Below are positions 53,716 to 61,321 of a DNA stretch of 64,000 nt, piece after piece. The stretch is from Oxalobacteraceae bacterium (GTDB taxonomy: Bacteria > Pseudomonadota > Gammaproteobacteria > Burkholderiales > Burkholderiaceae_D). The number at the start of each line of letters is the position of its first letter. Position 1 is the stretch's first letter. Below the pieces are notes generated by a model, which had not been told where the DNA came from, ran no database searches, and was given only the letters and a program-made list of their open reading frames with translations. The DNA lies in contig CANFLV010000011.1 of assembly GCA_947448025.1 (NCBI GenBank), forward strand, positions 1 through 64,000. The letters are read 5' to 3'. The position numbers and the translations under genes are program-made.

Positions 53716-53951
53716 GTTTTCATAAATGGAGACCCCTCTTGGGTAGTCCCTGTAAAAGTTTTCCTCTGGTCGCCAGGCGGCCAGACGGCGAGAGTGCCTA
53801 GCATCGACTGAATGCGCGCACCTCGCCTTCATTGGTGGGTTGCGCGTGCCTGGCTGGCCGCGTTCCCGAAGTTTCAATTCTCCGCAGAGCACTCTGCGGA
53901 CAGGGCCGACCCTGCGCATCGACTGGGCGCGGGTGGCCGGGGGGGTAGTGC
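53716..53951 (+). promoter_or_regulatory. Structured 5' leader of corA (candidate cis-regulatory RNA)
   Basis: The leader contains no convincing open frame but several helices. TCCGCAGAG/CTCTGCGGA forms a 9-bp stem (53881-53889 with 53892-53900). It is directly followed by CAGGG/CCCTG (53901-53905 with 53910-53914). Further upstream CTGG/CCAG and GCGCGCA-type pairings are possible in 53764-53850. It does not match the M-box or other leaders that I can recall. A magnesium-responsive role is a guess from the gene it precedes. Confidence 0.35.
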
Positions 53952-54917
53952 ATGATTAACGTATTTGTCCTGCAAAACGGACGCCTGAACCAGGTCCACA
54001 TCGACAGCCGTAGCGATCTCGAAAATTTGCTGCCGGTCTGGGTCGATCTGACCGATCCTAATGATGATGAGCGCGCCTGGGTCAAGAGCATTTATGGCGT
54101 GACCCTGCCGGGCGAAGACGAAGTCAATGATATCGAGGCCTCAGCCCGTTATTACGAAGCCGAAAATGGCGATCTGCACCTGCGTACTGATTTCCTGCTT
54201 GAGGAAGACGATGGCCCCTCACGCGTGGTCACGGTCGCCTTTATCCTTGCGCGCAATATGTTGTTCTCGGTGCATACCGATGATCTTCCGGTCTTCCGCC
54301 TCGTGCGCATGCGCGCGCGCTCGCGGCCCGGCTCGATCGGCGACTACAAGGATGTGCTGCTGGATCTGTATGCGACCGATGCCGAGTATTCAGCCGATTC
54401 GCTCGAAGGCATTTATGAGCATCTCGAGGAAGTCAGCCGCAGCGTGCTGCAAAAAGAGCTGACCGACCAAGACGCTGCTGGTGCACTGAACGCGATCGCG
54501 CAGGAAGAGGATTTGAATGGACGCATACGCCGCAATATGATGGATACGCGCCGTGCGGTGAGCTTTTTGATGCGCGGCCGTTTGCTTAATTCAGAACAGT
54601 TTGAAGAAGCGCGGCAGATTTTGCGCGACATTGAATCGCTGGATGGCCACACCGCCTTTTTGTTCGACAAGATCAACTTTTTGATGGATGCGACGGTCGG
54701 CTTCATTAACATTAACCAGAACAAGATCATCAAGATCTTTTCGGTCGCGTCGGTGGCTTTCCTGCCGCCGACCCTGATCGCCAGTATTTACGGCATGAAC
54801 TTCAAGATTTTGCCGGAGCTGAACTGGGATTACGGCTATCCCTTTGCGATGGCGCTGATGGTGGGGAGTGCGATCGCACCTTTCCTGTATTTCCGTAAGC
54901 GTGGCTGGCTCAAGTAA
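53952..54917 (+). CDS. corA: CorA-family magnesium/divalent-cation channel
   Basis: CorA is a homopentameric Mg2+ channel, which may also carry Co2+ or Ni2+. The large cytoplasmic N-terminal domain (to about residue 255) is followed by two membrane helices. The signature YGMNF, with Gly281-Met282-Asn283, lies at the end of the first helix (VASVAFLPPTLIASIYGMNF). The second helix is FAMALMVGSAIAPFLYF. The protein ends in a basic KRGWLK tail and is 321 aa. A GGGGGG stretch about ten bases before the ATG may serve as ribosome site. Confidence 0.95.
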   Translation: MINVFVLQNGRLNQVHIDSRSDLENLLPVWVDLTDPNDDERAWVKSIYGVTLPGEDEVNDIEASARYYEAENGDLHLRTDFLLEEDDGPSRVVTVAFILARNMLFSVHTDDLPVFRLVRMRARSRPGSIGDYKDVLLDLYATDAEYSADSLEGIYEHLEEVSRSVLQKELTDQDAAGALNAIAQEEDLNGRIRRNMMDTRRAVSFLMRGRLLNSEQFEEARQILRDIESLDGHTAFLFDKINFLMDATVGFININQNKIIKIFSVASVAFLPPTLIASIYGMNFKILPELNWDYGYPFAMALMVGSAIAPFLYFRKRGWLK

Positions 54918-54925
54918 GCCGTAAT

Positions 54926-54953
54926 GAAGAGGCGCGCTGCTGCGGGCCTCTTC
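54926..54953. terminator. Hairpin between convergent corA and hemL
   Basis: GAAGAGGC (54926-54933) pairs perfectly with GCCTCTTC (54946-54953). It lies in the 44-bp gap between two convergent genes, where a terminator is expected. There is no T-run on either strand, so intrinsic termination would be weak. Confidence 0.4.
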
Positions 54954-54961
54954 AAAATGGA

Positions 54962-56257
54962 TTACGCCAGTGTGGCAAACGCCTTGCGCGCTGCCGCCAT
55001 GGTCGCTTCGATGATCGCATCATCATGCTGGGCTGAGACGAATCCGGCTTCGAATGCTGACGGCGCCAGATACACACCCTCATCCAGCATCGCATGGAAG
55101 AAGGTATTGAAGCGCGTCTTGTCGCACTTCATCATCGTCGCGTAATCGACCGGCAGCTCAGGCGCAAAATACAGGCCGAACATGCCGCCGATGGCATCAC
55201 CGCAAAAATCGACGCCGGCAGCCTTGGCTTCCGCGCTCAGACCGGCGACCAGCTTGCTCGTATGCGTTGACAGCGCTTCATAAAACCCTGGCTGTTCAAT
55301 GATCTTCAGCGTCGCCATACCAGCGGCGACGGCGACCGGATTGCCCGACAATGTCCCCGCCTGATACACACCACCAATCGGCGCCATGTGCTGCATGATG
55401 TCAGCACGACCGCCAAAGGCTGCCACCGGCAAACCGCCGCCGATGACCTTGCCCAGCGCGGTCAGGTCGGGCTGGATGTCGTATAGCGCTTGCGCACCGC
55501 CGAGCGCCACGCGGAAGCCCGACATGACTTCATCAAAAATCAGGATCGCGCCATATTGCGTACAAAGGCGGCGCATGGTTTGCAGGAATTCGGGTGTGGC
55601 GCGCAGCAGGTTCATATTGCCGGCGACCGGCTCCACAATGACGCAGGCGATCGTGTCGCCCTTGCTGCGGAAGACTTCTTCGAGCTGCTCCGGCTTGTTG
55701 TAGTCGAGTACCAGCGTATGTTTGGCGAAATCTTCCGGCACGCCCGCCGAGGTCGGATTGCCGAAGGTGAGCAGGCCGCTGCCAGCCTTGACCAGTAGCG
55801 AATCCGCATGGCCGTGATAACAGCCTTCGAACTTGATGATCGTGTCGCGACCGGTCGCACCGCGCGCAAGACGCAAGGCGCTCATGGTGGCTTCGGTGCC
55901 GCTGGAAACCAGGCGGACCTGTTCCACCGAGGGAACGATGCGGCAGATGGCTTCGGCCATGTCGATCTCGCCTTCGGTCGGCGCGCCAAAGCTCAGGCCG
56001 CGCGCGGCGGCATCCTGCACCGCCTTGACCACGTCCGGATGCGCATGGCCGACGATGGCCGGACCCCATGAGCCGATGTAGTCGATATAGCGTTTGCCAT
56101 CAGCGTCCCAGAAATACGGGCCTTCGGCGCGCGTAATGAAGCGCGGCGTGCCGCCTACGGAGCGGAAGGCGCGCACCGGTGAATTGACGCCGCCTGGCGT
56201 GGTGAGCTGGGCGCGGGCGAAGAGGGTATCGTTCTTGGAGTGGCTGGTAGATGTCAT
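54962..56257 (-). CDS. hemL: Glutamate-1-semialdehyde 2,1-aminomutase
   Basis: HemL turns glutamate-1-semialdehyde into 5-aminolevulinate, the tetrapyrrole precursor of the C5 pathway, using PLP. It is a class III aminotransferase of 431 aa. Landmarks are [16 protein letters not shown] at the N-terminus, [52 protein letters not shown] and [16 protein letters not shown]. The PLP-binding lysine is in [16 protein letters not shown], followed by [13 protein letters not shown]. The order hemL-thiD-rubredoxin is familiar from Burkholderiales. Confidence 0.97.
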   Translation of the reverse strand: MTSTSHSKNDTLFARAQLTTPGGVNSPVRAFRSVGGTPRFITRAEGPYFWDADGKRYIDYIGSWGPAIVGHAHPDVVKAVQDAAARGLSFGAPTEGEIDMAEAICRIVPSVEQVRLVSSGTEATMSALRLARGATGRDTIIKFEGCYHGHADSLLVKAGSGLLTFGNPTSAGVPEDFAKHTLVLDYNKPEQLEEVFRSKGDTIACVIVEPVAGNMNLLRATPEFLQTMRRLCTQYGAILIFDEVMSGFRVALGGAQALYDIQPDLTALGKVIGGGLPVAAFGGRADIMQHMAPIGGVYQAGTLSGNPVAVAAGMATLKIIEQPGFYEALSTHTSKLVAGLSAEAKAAGVDFCGDAIGGMFGLYFAPELPVDYATMMKCDKTRFNTFFHAMLDEGVYLAPSAFEAGFVSAQHDDAIIEATMAAARKAFATLA

Positions 56258-56311
56258 GCTGGAGAGGTCAAAAAGTGGTTGAGCGGTGAAAGTCAGCGCA
56301 AGGAATTCAGC

Positions 56312-56344
56312 CCGGGCGGCGGCGTCAGCTGCGCCCGGTTTTTT
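56312..56344 (+). terminator. Plus-strand terminator-like hairpin between thiD and hemL
   Basis: CCGGGCG (56312-56318) pairs with CGCCCGG (56332-56338) and is followed by six T residues (56339-56344) on the plus strand. Both flanking genes are on the minus strand, and the T-run touches the thiD stop codon. It therefore points away from any called gene and may end an unannotated plus-strand transcript, or may be fortuitous. Confidence 0.45.
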
Positions 56345-57173
56345 AATGGTTCAGGTCGGGCTCACGCGCCCAGAAATAACGGTCCGGCACCAGCTTGCCC
56401 ATACCCAGGCGCTGCGCATGGGCGATCGATGCGACGGTGAACTCCTGGGCTTCAAAGACGGCTTCAGGAATGTCGAGGCCGGTGGCCAGCATCGCTGCGA
56501 CTGTCGCCGCGAGCGTCGCGCCTGAGCCGCAGAATGAGCCCGGGACGCGTGGCCACATGTCCTGGCGTATCACGCCGGTTTCGTCGAACAGGGTATTGCC
56601 GACGTCATGAATATCGGAAGGTGTGCCGGTGACGAATACATATTCGCAGCCCATTTCGATCAGGCGCATGACATCGACGGCGAGTAAGTCTTCGGTCGAT
56701 GGCTCGCGCCAGGTCTCGGCCAGGCGCGACAGCTCGACCGCCGACAGCAGCAGCAGCGTGGTCTGCGGGATCAGTAATTCGCGGATTGCCAGCACCAGGT
56801 CTTCTTCGTCTTCGTCTGGTCCCGGTTCCGGCATGGCGGTCGTGAACGGGTCCAGCACCAGCGGCACATCAGGATAATCCGAGACAATTTCAGCGATCAC
56901 GGACGCGTTTTCGATGCTGCCAATCGCGCCGACCTTGAAGGCGCCCACGACCATGTCTTCGAGTACGGCGCGCGCCTGGTCGGAAACCCAGTCGGCGTCG
57001 ATCACCTGCTGGTCTTCGACACCGGTGGTGTCGCTGATGAGCAGGGTCGTGATGACGGACAGGCCGTGACAGCCCATGGCTGAAAATGAGGCCAGATCAG
57101 CCTGGATGCCATTGGCGCCGACCGGATCGGCGGCGCCAAAGCTTAATATGAGGGGAGAAGTTTGGCTTTGCAC
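56343..57173 (-). CDS. thiD: Hydroxymethylpyrimidine/phosphomethylpyrimidine kinase
   Basis: ThiD phosphorylates HMP and HMP-phosphate for thiamine synthesis. The ribokinase-like protein shows [29 protein letters not shown] at the N-terminus, which aligns with the GxDxSGGAGIQAD block of ThiD but with the motif altered. The anion-hole region is [22 protein letters not shown], where the usual GTGCT/GDTFSA cysteine-type loop is FCGSG. The 276-aa product starts at GTG. Upstream ATG codons would overlap the divergent rubredoxin. The altered active-site blocks recur in Burkholderiales homologues as I recall them, and activity is not certain. Confidence 0.8.
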   Translation of the reverse strand: MQSQTSPLILSFGAADPVGANGIQADLASFSAMGCHGLSVITTLLISDTTGVEDQQVIDADWVSDQARAVLEDMVVGAFKVGAIGSIENASVIAEIVSDYPDVPLVLDPFTTAMPEPGPDEDEEDLVLAIRELLIPQTTLLLLSAVELSRLAETWREPSTEDLLAVDVMRLIEMGCEYVFVTGTPSDIHDVGNTLFDETGVIRQDMWPRVPGSFCGSGATLAATVAAMLATGLDIPEAVFEAQEFTVASIAHAQRLGMGKLVPDRYFWAREPDLNH

Positions 57174-57226
57174 GGCGGGTAGATTAAGATGTCTGACTTT
57201 GCATTTTACTTGAAGGGCTGTCAGTC

Positions 57227-57448
57227 GTGAGTAATAACGGAACATCATTGAATCAAACATCAAATCAAGCGGCGAGCCCGCAATTCAAGACCTGGATGTG
57301 CCTGATCTGCGGCTGGATTTACGACGAAGCGGCAGGCTTGCCCGAAGACGGCATTCCGGCCGGAACCTTGTGGGCAGATGTGCCGATGAACTGGACTTGT
57401 CCGGAATGCGGCGCGCGCAAGGAAGATTTTGAAATGATCGCCGTCTAA
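57227..57448 (+). CDS. Rubredoxin
   Basis: This is a small iron-sulfur electron carrier. Four cysteines bind one iron: Cys25 and Cys28 in MCLICGWIYDEAAG, and Cys58 and Cys61 in WTCPECGARKEDFE. GTLWADVPMNW is the conserved central stretch. An N-terminal extension of about 20 residues rich in Ser, Asn and Gln precedes the domain, giving 73 aa. The start is GTG, with AAGGG about ten bases upstream. It is divergent from thiD. Its redox partner cannot be deduced from the neighbours. Confidence 0.93.
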   Translation: MSNNGTSLNQTSNQAASPQFKTWMCLICGWIYDEAAGLPEDGIPAGTLWADVPMNWTCPECGARKEDFEMIAV

Positions 57449-57666
57449 ATTGTTCCCGACCGCCGCCACGGCGGTCAAGCCTGGCGCTTGTCGCCGATAA
57501 ATCACTATCGGCACGCAGGCGACGGGCCTTGTAGCCGGCTAAAATCCTTGGCGCTCCCTATGGCAGCGCCAAAGCGAGCTGCATCGCCTTCAATTCCTTC
57601 GTCACGCCATCTTGCTTGTTCCCGAGTTTGCACCGTATATTCGATGTAACCCTGTGAGATGCCATC
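57449..57666. other. Intergenic region between rubredoxin and pilG
   Basis: An 8-bp perfect hairpin GACCGCCG/CGGCGGTC (57458-57476) follows the rubredoxin stop without a T-run. A second nested structure uses GTCGCC/GGCGAC around CGATA/TATCG, near 57488-57522. Neither is a textbook terminator. The promoter of the pilG operon should lie in the remaining 140 bp, but I could not assign hexamers. Confidence 0.35.
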
Positions 57667-58062
57667 ATGACAATACCCTTGGAAAATACCGGTCCTAAAA
57701 TTATGGTGATCGACGATAGCAGCACGATACGTCGGTCCGCTGAAATTTTCCTTGGCCAGGCCGGCTATCAAGTCATCCTTGCCGAGGATGGCTTCGATGC
57801 ACTGGCGAAAATCCAGGACCATCATCCTGATCTGATTTTTTGCGACATCCTCATGCCGCGTCTGGATGGCTACCAGACCTGCGCGCTGGTCAAGAAAAAC
57901 ACCAAATTCCACAATACGCCCTTCATCATGCTGTCGTCCAAAGACAGCGTATTCGATCGCGCCCGCGGCGCGATGGTCGGATCGATCGCTTACCTGACCA
58001 AGCCGTTCACTAAAGACAATCTGATTTCCACCGTGCGCACCCACACCGCGCAACATATTTGA
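57667..58062 (+). CDS. pilG: Twitching-motility response regulator PilG
   Basis: This single-domain CheY-like protein of 131 aa has a phosphorylation site at Asp60 in DLIFCDILMPRLDG, acidic residues Asp16/Asp17, a threonine/serine switch in IMLSSKDS and the conserved Lys in YLTKPF. With pilH, pilI, pilJ and chpA following, it is PilG of the Chp system. In Pseudomonas, PilG promotes pilus extension, polarity and cAMP signalling. It heads the operon, with pilH 21 bp downstream. Confidence 0.93.
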   Translation: MTIPLENTGPKIMVIDDSSTIRRSAEIFLGQAGYQVILAEDGFDALAKIQDHHPDLIFCDILMPRLDGYQTCALVKKNTKFHNTPFIMLSSKDSVFDRARGAMVGSIAYLTKPFTKDNLISTVRTHTAQHI

Positions 58063-58083
58063 AACCCAGCGTGAGGCGTCGCC

Positions 58084-58467
58084 ATGGCCATTCAAAAAAT
58101 CCTCATCGTCGACGACTCGCCTACCGAGCGCTATTTTCTCACCGACATCCTGATCAAGAATGGCTATTCCGTTTCGACGGCGGCCAATGGCGAAGAAGCG
58201 CTGCAAAAAATTAAGGCGGACAAGCCGGAACTGATCCTGATGGATGTCGTCATGCCGGGCCAGAACGGCTATCAGATTACGCGCTCCATTGCCCGCGATC
58301 CGCTCACGCAGGATGTGCCCATCATCATTTGCACCAGCAAGGGTCAGGAAACGGATCGCATCTGGGGATTGCGTCAGGGCGCGCGCGATTACATCGTCAA
58401 GCCCGTCGATCCGGCCGAACTGATAGCAAAGATTTTGGCCGTTGCTGGCGTTAGCGACAATGGATGA
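58084..58467 (+). CDS. pilH: Twitching-motility response regulator PilH
   Basis: This is a second single-domain receiver of 127 aa, with Asp10/Asp11, phosphorylation site Asp54 in LILMDVVMPGQNG, CTSKGQETDRIWG and the Lys in YIVKPVDPAELI. In Pseudomonas, PilH works as a phosphate sink that opposes PilG. The operon order supports the name. The stop codon is overlapped by 8 bp by the pilI start. Confidence 0.93.
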   Translation: MAIQKILIVDDSPTERYFLTDILIKNGYSVSTAANGEEALQKIKADKPELILMDVVMPGQNGYQITRSIARDPLTQDVPIIICTSKGQETDRIWGLRQGARDYIVKPVDPAELIAKILAVAGVSDNG

Positions 58468-59035
58468 ACTTTCAGGGCAAAGCCCTGGCGATCCGGGGCA
58501 TTCAATGCCGGAGGCGCCGCGGCAGCGGACCCGGCTCGGCGAATTCCAGACGCAGCTGCTCGAGCGTATGCGTCTGGCGCGCAGCGATGTGGCACCAGCC
58601 GTTCGCCAGCTTGGTGTGATGACGGGACCGCTACGCTGGCTGCTGAACTTGCAGCAAGCTTCTGAAATCAGCGCACCCGGACTGCTGGTATCGGTGCCAA
58701 TGACGCAGGACTGGTTTCTCGGTTTGATGAATATGCGCGGCCGGCTCATCAGCGTGATCGACCTGGCCGGCTTCCAGGGCATGCCGCTTACGACGATTGA
58801 CAAGAACAGCCGCATCATCACCCTTGCGCCCGGACTGGCCGCACATAGCGGCGTACTCGTTTCGAGCGTGCTCGGACTGCGCAGCAGCTCAGGCATGCAG
58901 GTGGATGACACGCACGGCAATGGCGCTGCGGCTTGGAGCGGTACATCATATCTTGACGATGCATCGCTGAGATGGACTGAACTGGATTTGGCCTTGATCA
59001 CGCAAGACCCGCGTTTCATGAATGTAGGGCGGTAA
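58460..59035 (+). CDS. pilI: CheW-like adaptor PilI
   Basis: PilI couples the receptor PilJ to the kinase ChpA. The 191-aa protein has a CheW domain covering about residues 30-180, with APGLLVSVPMTQDWFLGLMN (the CheW hydrophobic strand and NMRG turn, MNMRGRLISVIDLAGFQGMP). The chosen ATG overlaps the pilH stop by 8 bp. A frame six codons longer lies inside pilH. The sequence is less conserved than its neighbours, as usual for PilI, so context carries much of the assignment. Confidence 0.88.
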   Translation: MDELSGQSPGDPGHSMPEAPRQRTRLGEFQTQLLERMRLARSDVAPAVRQLGVMTGPLRWLLNLQQASEISAPGLLVSVPMTQDWFLGLMNMRGRLISVIDLAGFQGMPLTTIDKNSRIITLAPGLAAHSGVLVSSVLGLRSSSGMQVDDTHGNGAAAWSGTSYLDDASLRWTELDLALITQDPRFMNVGR

Positions 59036-59047
59036 AGGAGATTGAGC

Positions 59048-61243
59048 ATGTCGTTTAAAGAAACATTGAGTCCCGATGTGCGCGATGCGAATGCGAGCGC
59101 AGAGCCCGCCCGGCCTTACATAAACTCGCAGGCTGTTTTGCCCGCCGGTGTTGTGCGCCTGCCAGTGATCGGAAAATTCCCGCTACAAAAGCAGGTTCGC
59201 ATCCTGCTCATCGGCCTGGGCGCGTCACTACTGCTGGCGGCTGTATTCGTGACCCTGAACCTGATGTTTGCAAGCCTGGCATCGACACAAACACAAATCG
59301 CTGGCGACGCGCTGATGCATTCGCAGCGTATTGGCAAGGCGGCGCCGAATGCGATCCAGGGCAATGGCGAAGCCTTCAAGCAGCTTGAGGAAAGCCGCAG
59401 GGAATTCACGCGCGACCTCGCTCTTTTGTTCCAGGGCGGAACGATCCTGGGACTGGAGGTCTATCAGCCGTCGAGGCAAACTGCCGCGCTGCTCAAAGAC
59501 AGCCGGAATATCTGGGACCGCAGCGACAAGGCGGCCGCGACTGTACTCGGACTGAAACCAGAATTGACCGGCTTTGGCGCGACGCTGAAAAAGCTCAATG
59601 GCATTTCACCCGTATTGCTCGATCTGACCGAGCAAATCTCCACTTTGAAAATGCAGGGCGGCGCCGCACCGCGCGAGATCTCCGCTGCCAGCCAGCTGAG
59701 CATGCTGACCCAGCGTCTGGCGCGCAGCGCGAATGAATTTTTAACGGCCGATGGCGCCAATCCCGAGACAGCTTTTTTGCTCGGCAAGGACGTCAATACC
59801 TTCCGCGATATTGTCGATGGCTTTTTGCAAGGCAGCGAACTGCTGCGCCTCAATCCCGTGCAGGACAGCGAAGTACGCGCGCGACTGTTGAAACTGAAGC
59901 TGGTCTTTAATGATTACCGTCAGGCCGTCAACGGCATCCTTGGCAATATGCCGAAATTCGTCGCAGCCAAACAATCCGAGCAATTGATCTTCAATGAAAA
60001 TGAACTCCTCAAGCAAAAGCTCAGCCTTGTGCAACAGGCCTATCGCAGTGAGCAGGATGCGACGCACTGGAGCTTCTGGCTGATGCTGCTGTGCGTGGCA
60101 GCTGCGCTCACTGCGGCCACTGGCATTGCGCTGACATTGCTCGAGGCCAGCCGGCAGCGGGCACGCGATGCGGAACAGCGGCGCAACGAGGCTGAGGCGC
60201 AGCGCCTGTTGTCGCAGCAGCAGGAAGCTGATGCCAAGGCCGCCAATGAACAAACCCAGAAGGCCATCCTGCGGCTGATGAATGAATTGCAGGAAGTCGC
60301 TGATGGTGACCTGACTGTCCAGGCGACTGTGTCAGAGGATATTACGGGTGCCATCGCCGATTCGGTCAATTACACCGTGGAAGAATTGCGCGGTCTGGTC
60401 GGGCGCGTCACCGCGACGGCGGAGCAGGTGACGGCTGCTTCGGATCAGGCGCAAGGCACCTCGAATTCCTTGCTGGCGGCATCGCATCAGCAATCCATGG
60501 ATATCCGCGAAACCGGCCAGTCCGTGGTCGCCATGGCGGCGCAAATCACGGAGGTTTCGCGGGCGGCGATTGAATCGGCCGATGTGGCACGGCTGTCAGT
60601 GGCGGCAGCGGATGAAGGCACGCTCGCGGTCGGTAACGCGATTGTCGGCATGAACGAGATCCGCGATCAGATCCAGGAAACGTCGAAGCGCATCAAGCGC
60701 CTCGGTGAATCCTCGCAAGAAATTGGCGAAATTACCGAGCTCATTTCCGACATCACCGAACAGACTAATGTACTCGCGCTGAATGCCGCGATCCAGGCCG
60801 CGTCGGCCGGTGAAGCAGGGCGCGGCTTTTCCATCGTCGCAGAAGAAGTGCAAAGGCTGGCCGAACGTTCCGCTGCGGCGACCAAGCAGATCGGTGCGCT
60901 GGTACGCGCAATCCAGGCCGACACCCATGATGCCGTGGCGGCGATGGAGCGATCGACCCATGGCGTGGTCGAAGGCACGCGTTTGTCGGATGCGGCCGGC
61001 GCGGCCCTGGCCGATATTCGCCGGGTGTCCAAGCGCCTGGCTGAATTGATCCAGGGGATTTCAACGGCGACGGAATTGCAGGCAAGTTCCGCCAATGGCG
61101 TGGCTGAAAACATCCAGCACATCCTCACCGTGACGGAAAGAACCCAGGAAGGCACCCAGCATACCGCGCAGTCGATCCGGGAATTGGCGCGCCTTGCACA
61201 AGAATTGAAAGACTCTGTTTCGCGTTTCCGGGTCACATCCTGA
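59048..61243 (+). CDS. pilJ: Chemosensory pilus receptor PilJ
   Basis: PilJ is the methyl-accepting receptor of the Chp pathway and is thought to sense pilus engagement or pilin. Two membrane helices (about residues 36-58, ILLIGLGASLLLAAVFVTLN; and about 335-358, HWSFWLMLLCVAAALTAATG) flank a periplasmic PilJ-type domain (SQLSMLTQRLARSANEFLT). A HAMP-like linker leads to the MCP domain with its tip at TEQTNVLALNAAIQAASAGE. The 731-aa protein ends in RFRVTS without a CheR pentapeptide, unlike the chemoreceptor near 15 kb. GGAG precedes the ATG by seven bases. Confidence 0.94.
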   Translation: MSFKETLSPDVRDANASAEPARPYINSQAVLPAGVVRLPVIGKFPLQKQVRILLIGLGASLLLAAVFVTLNLMFASLASTQTQIAGDALMHSQRIGKAAPNAIQGNGEAFKQLEESRREFTRDLALLFQGGTILGLEVYQPSRQTAALLKDSRNIWDRSDKAAATVLGLKPELTGFGATLKKLNGISPVLLDLTEQISTLKMQGGAAPREISAASQLSMLTQRLARSANEFLTADGANPETAFLLGKDVNTFRDIVDGFLQGSELLRLNPVQDSEVRARLLKLKLVFNDYRQAVNGILGNMPKFVAAKQSEQLIFNENELLKQKLSLVQQAYRSEQDATHWSFWLMLLCVAAALTAATGIALTLLEASRQRARDAEQRRNEAEAQRLLSQQQEADAKAANEQTQKAILRLMNELQEVADGDLTVQATVSEDITGAIADSVNYTVEELRGLVGRVTATAEQVTAASDQAQGTSNSLLAASHQQSMDIRETGQSVVAMAAQITEVSRAAIESADVARLSVAAADEGTLAVGNAIVGMNEIRDQIQETSKRIKRLGESSQEIGEITELISDITEQTNVLALNAAIQAASAGEAGRGFSIVAEEVQRLAERSAAATKQIGALVRAIQADTHDAVAAMERSTHGVVEGTRLSDAAGAALADIRRVSKRLAELIQGISTATELQASSANGVAENIQHILTVTERTQEGTQHTAQSIRELARLAQELKDSVSRFRVTS

Positions 61244-61321
61244 CGTGGGCTTGTGCGACTGCGGGGACTTGGATAAATGAATTTCGTAAATCAAACCTAA
61301 GATCGTTTTCATGACACCGAC

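Noticed and set aside
53716-53951. 6S RNA or M-box riboswitch in the corA leader
   Set aside because: The central-bubble layout of 6S RNA and the conserved M-box core could not be matched by eye. It is kept only as an unnamed structured leader.
57505-59049. 514-codon open frame antisense to pilG, pilH and pilI
   Set aside because: It crosses three recognisable genes and their junctions and shows no coherent domain, so it is a shadow frame.
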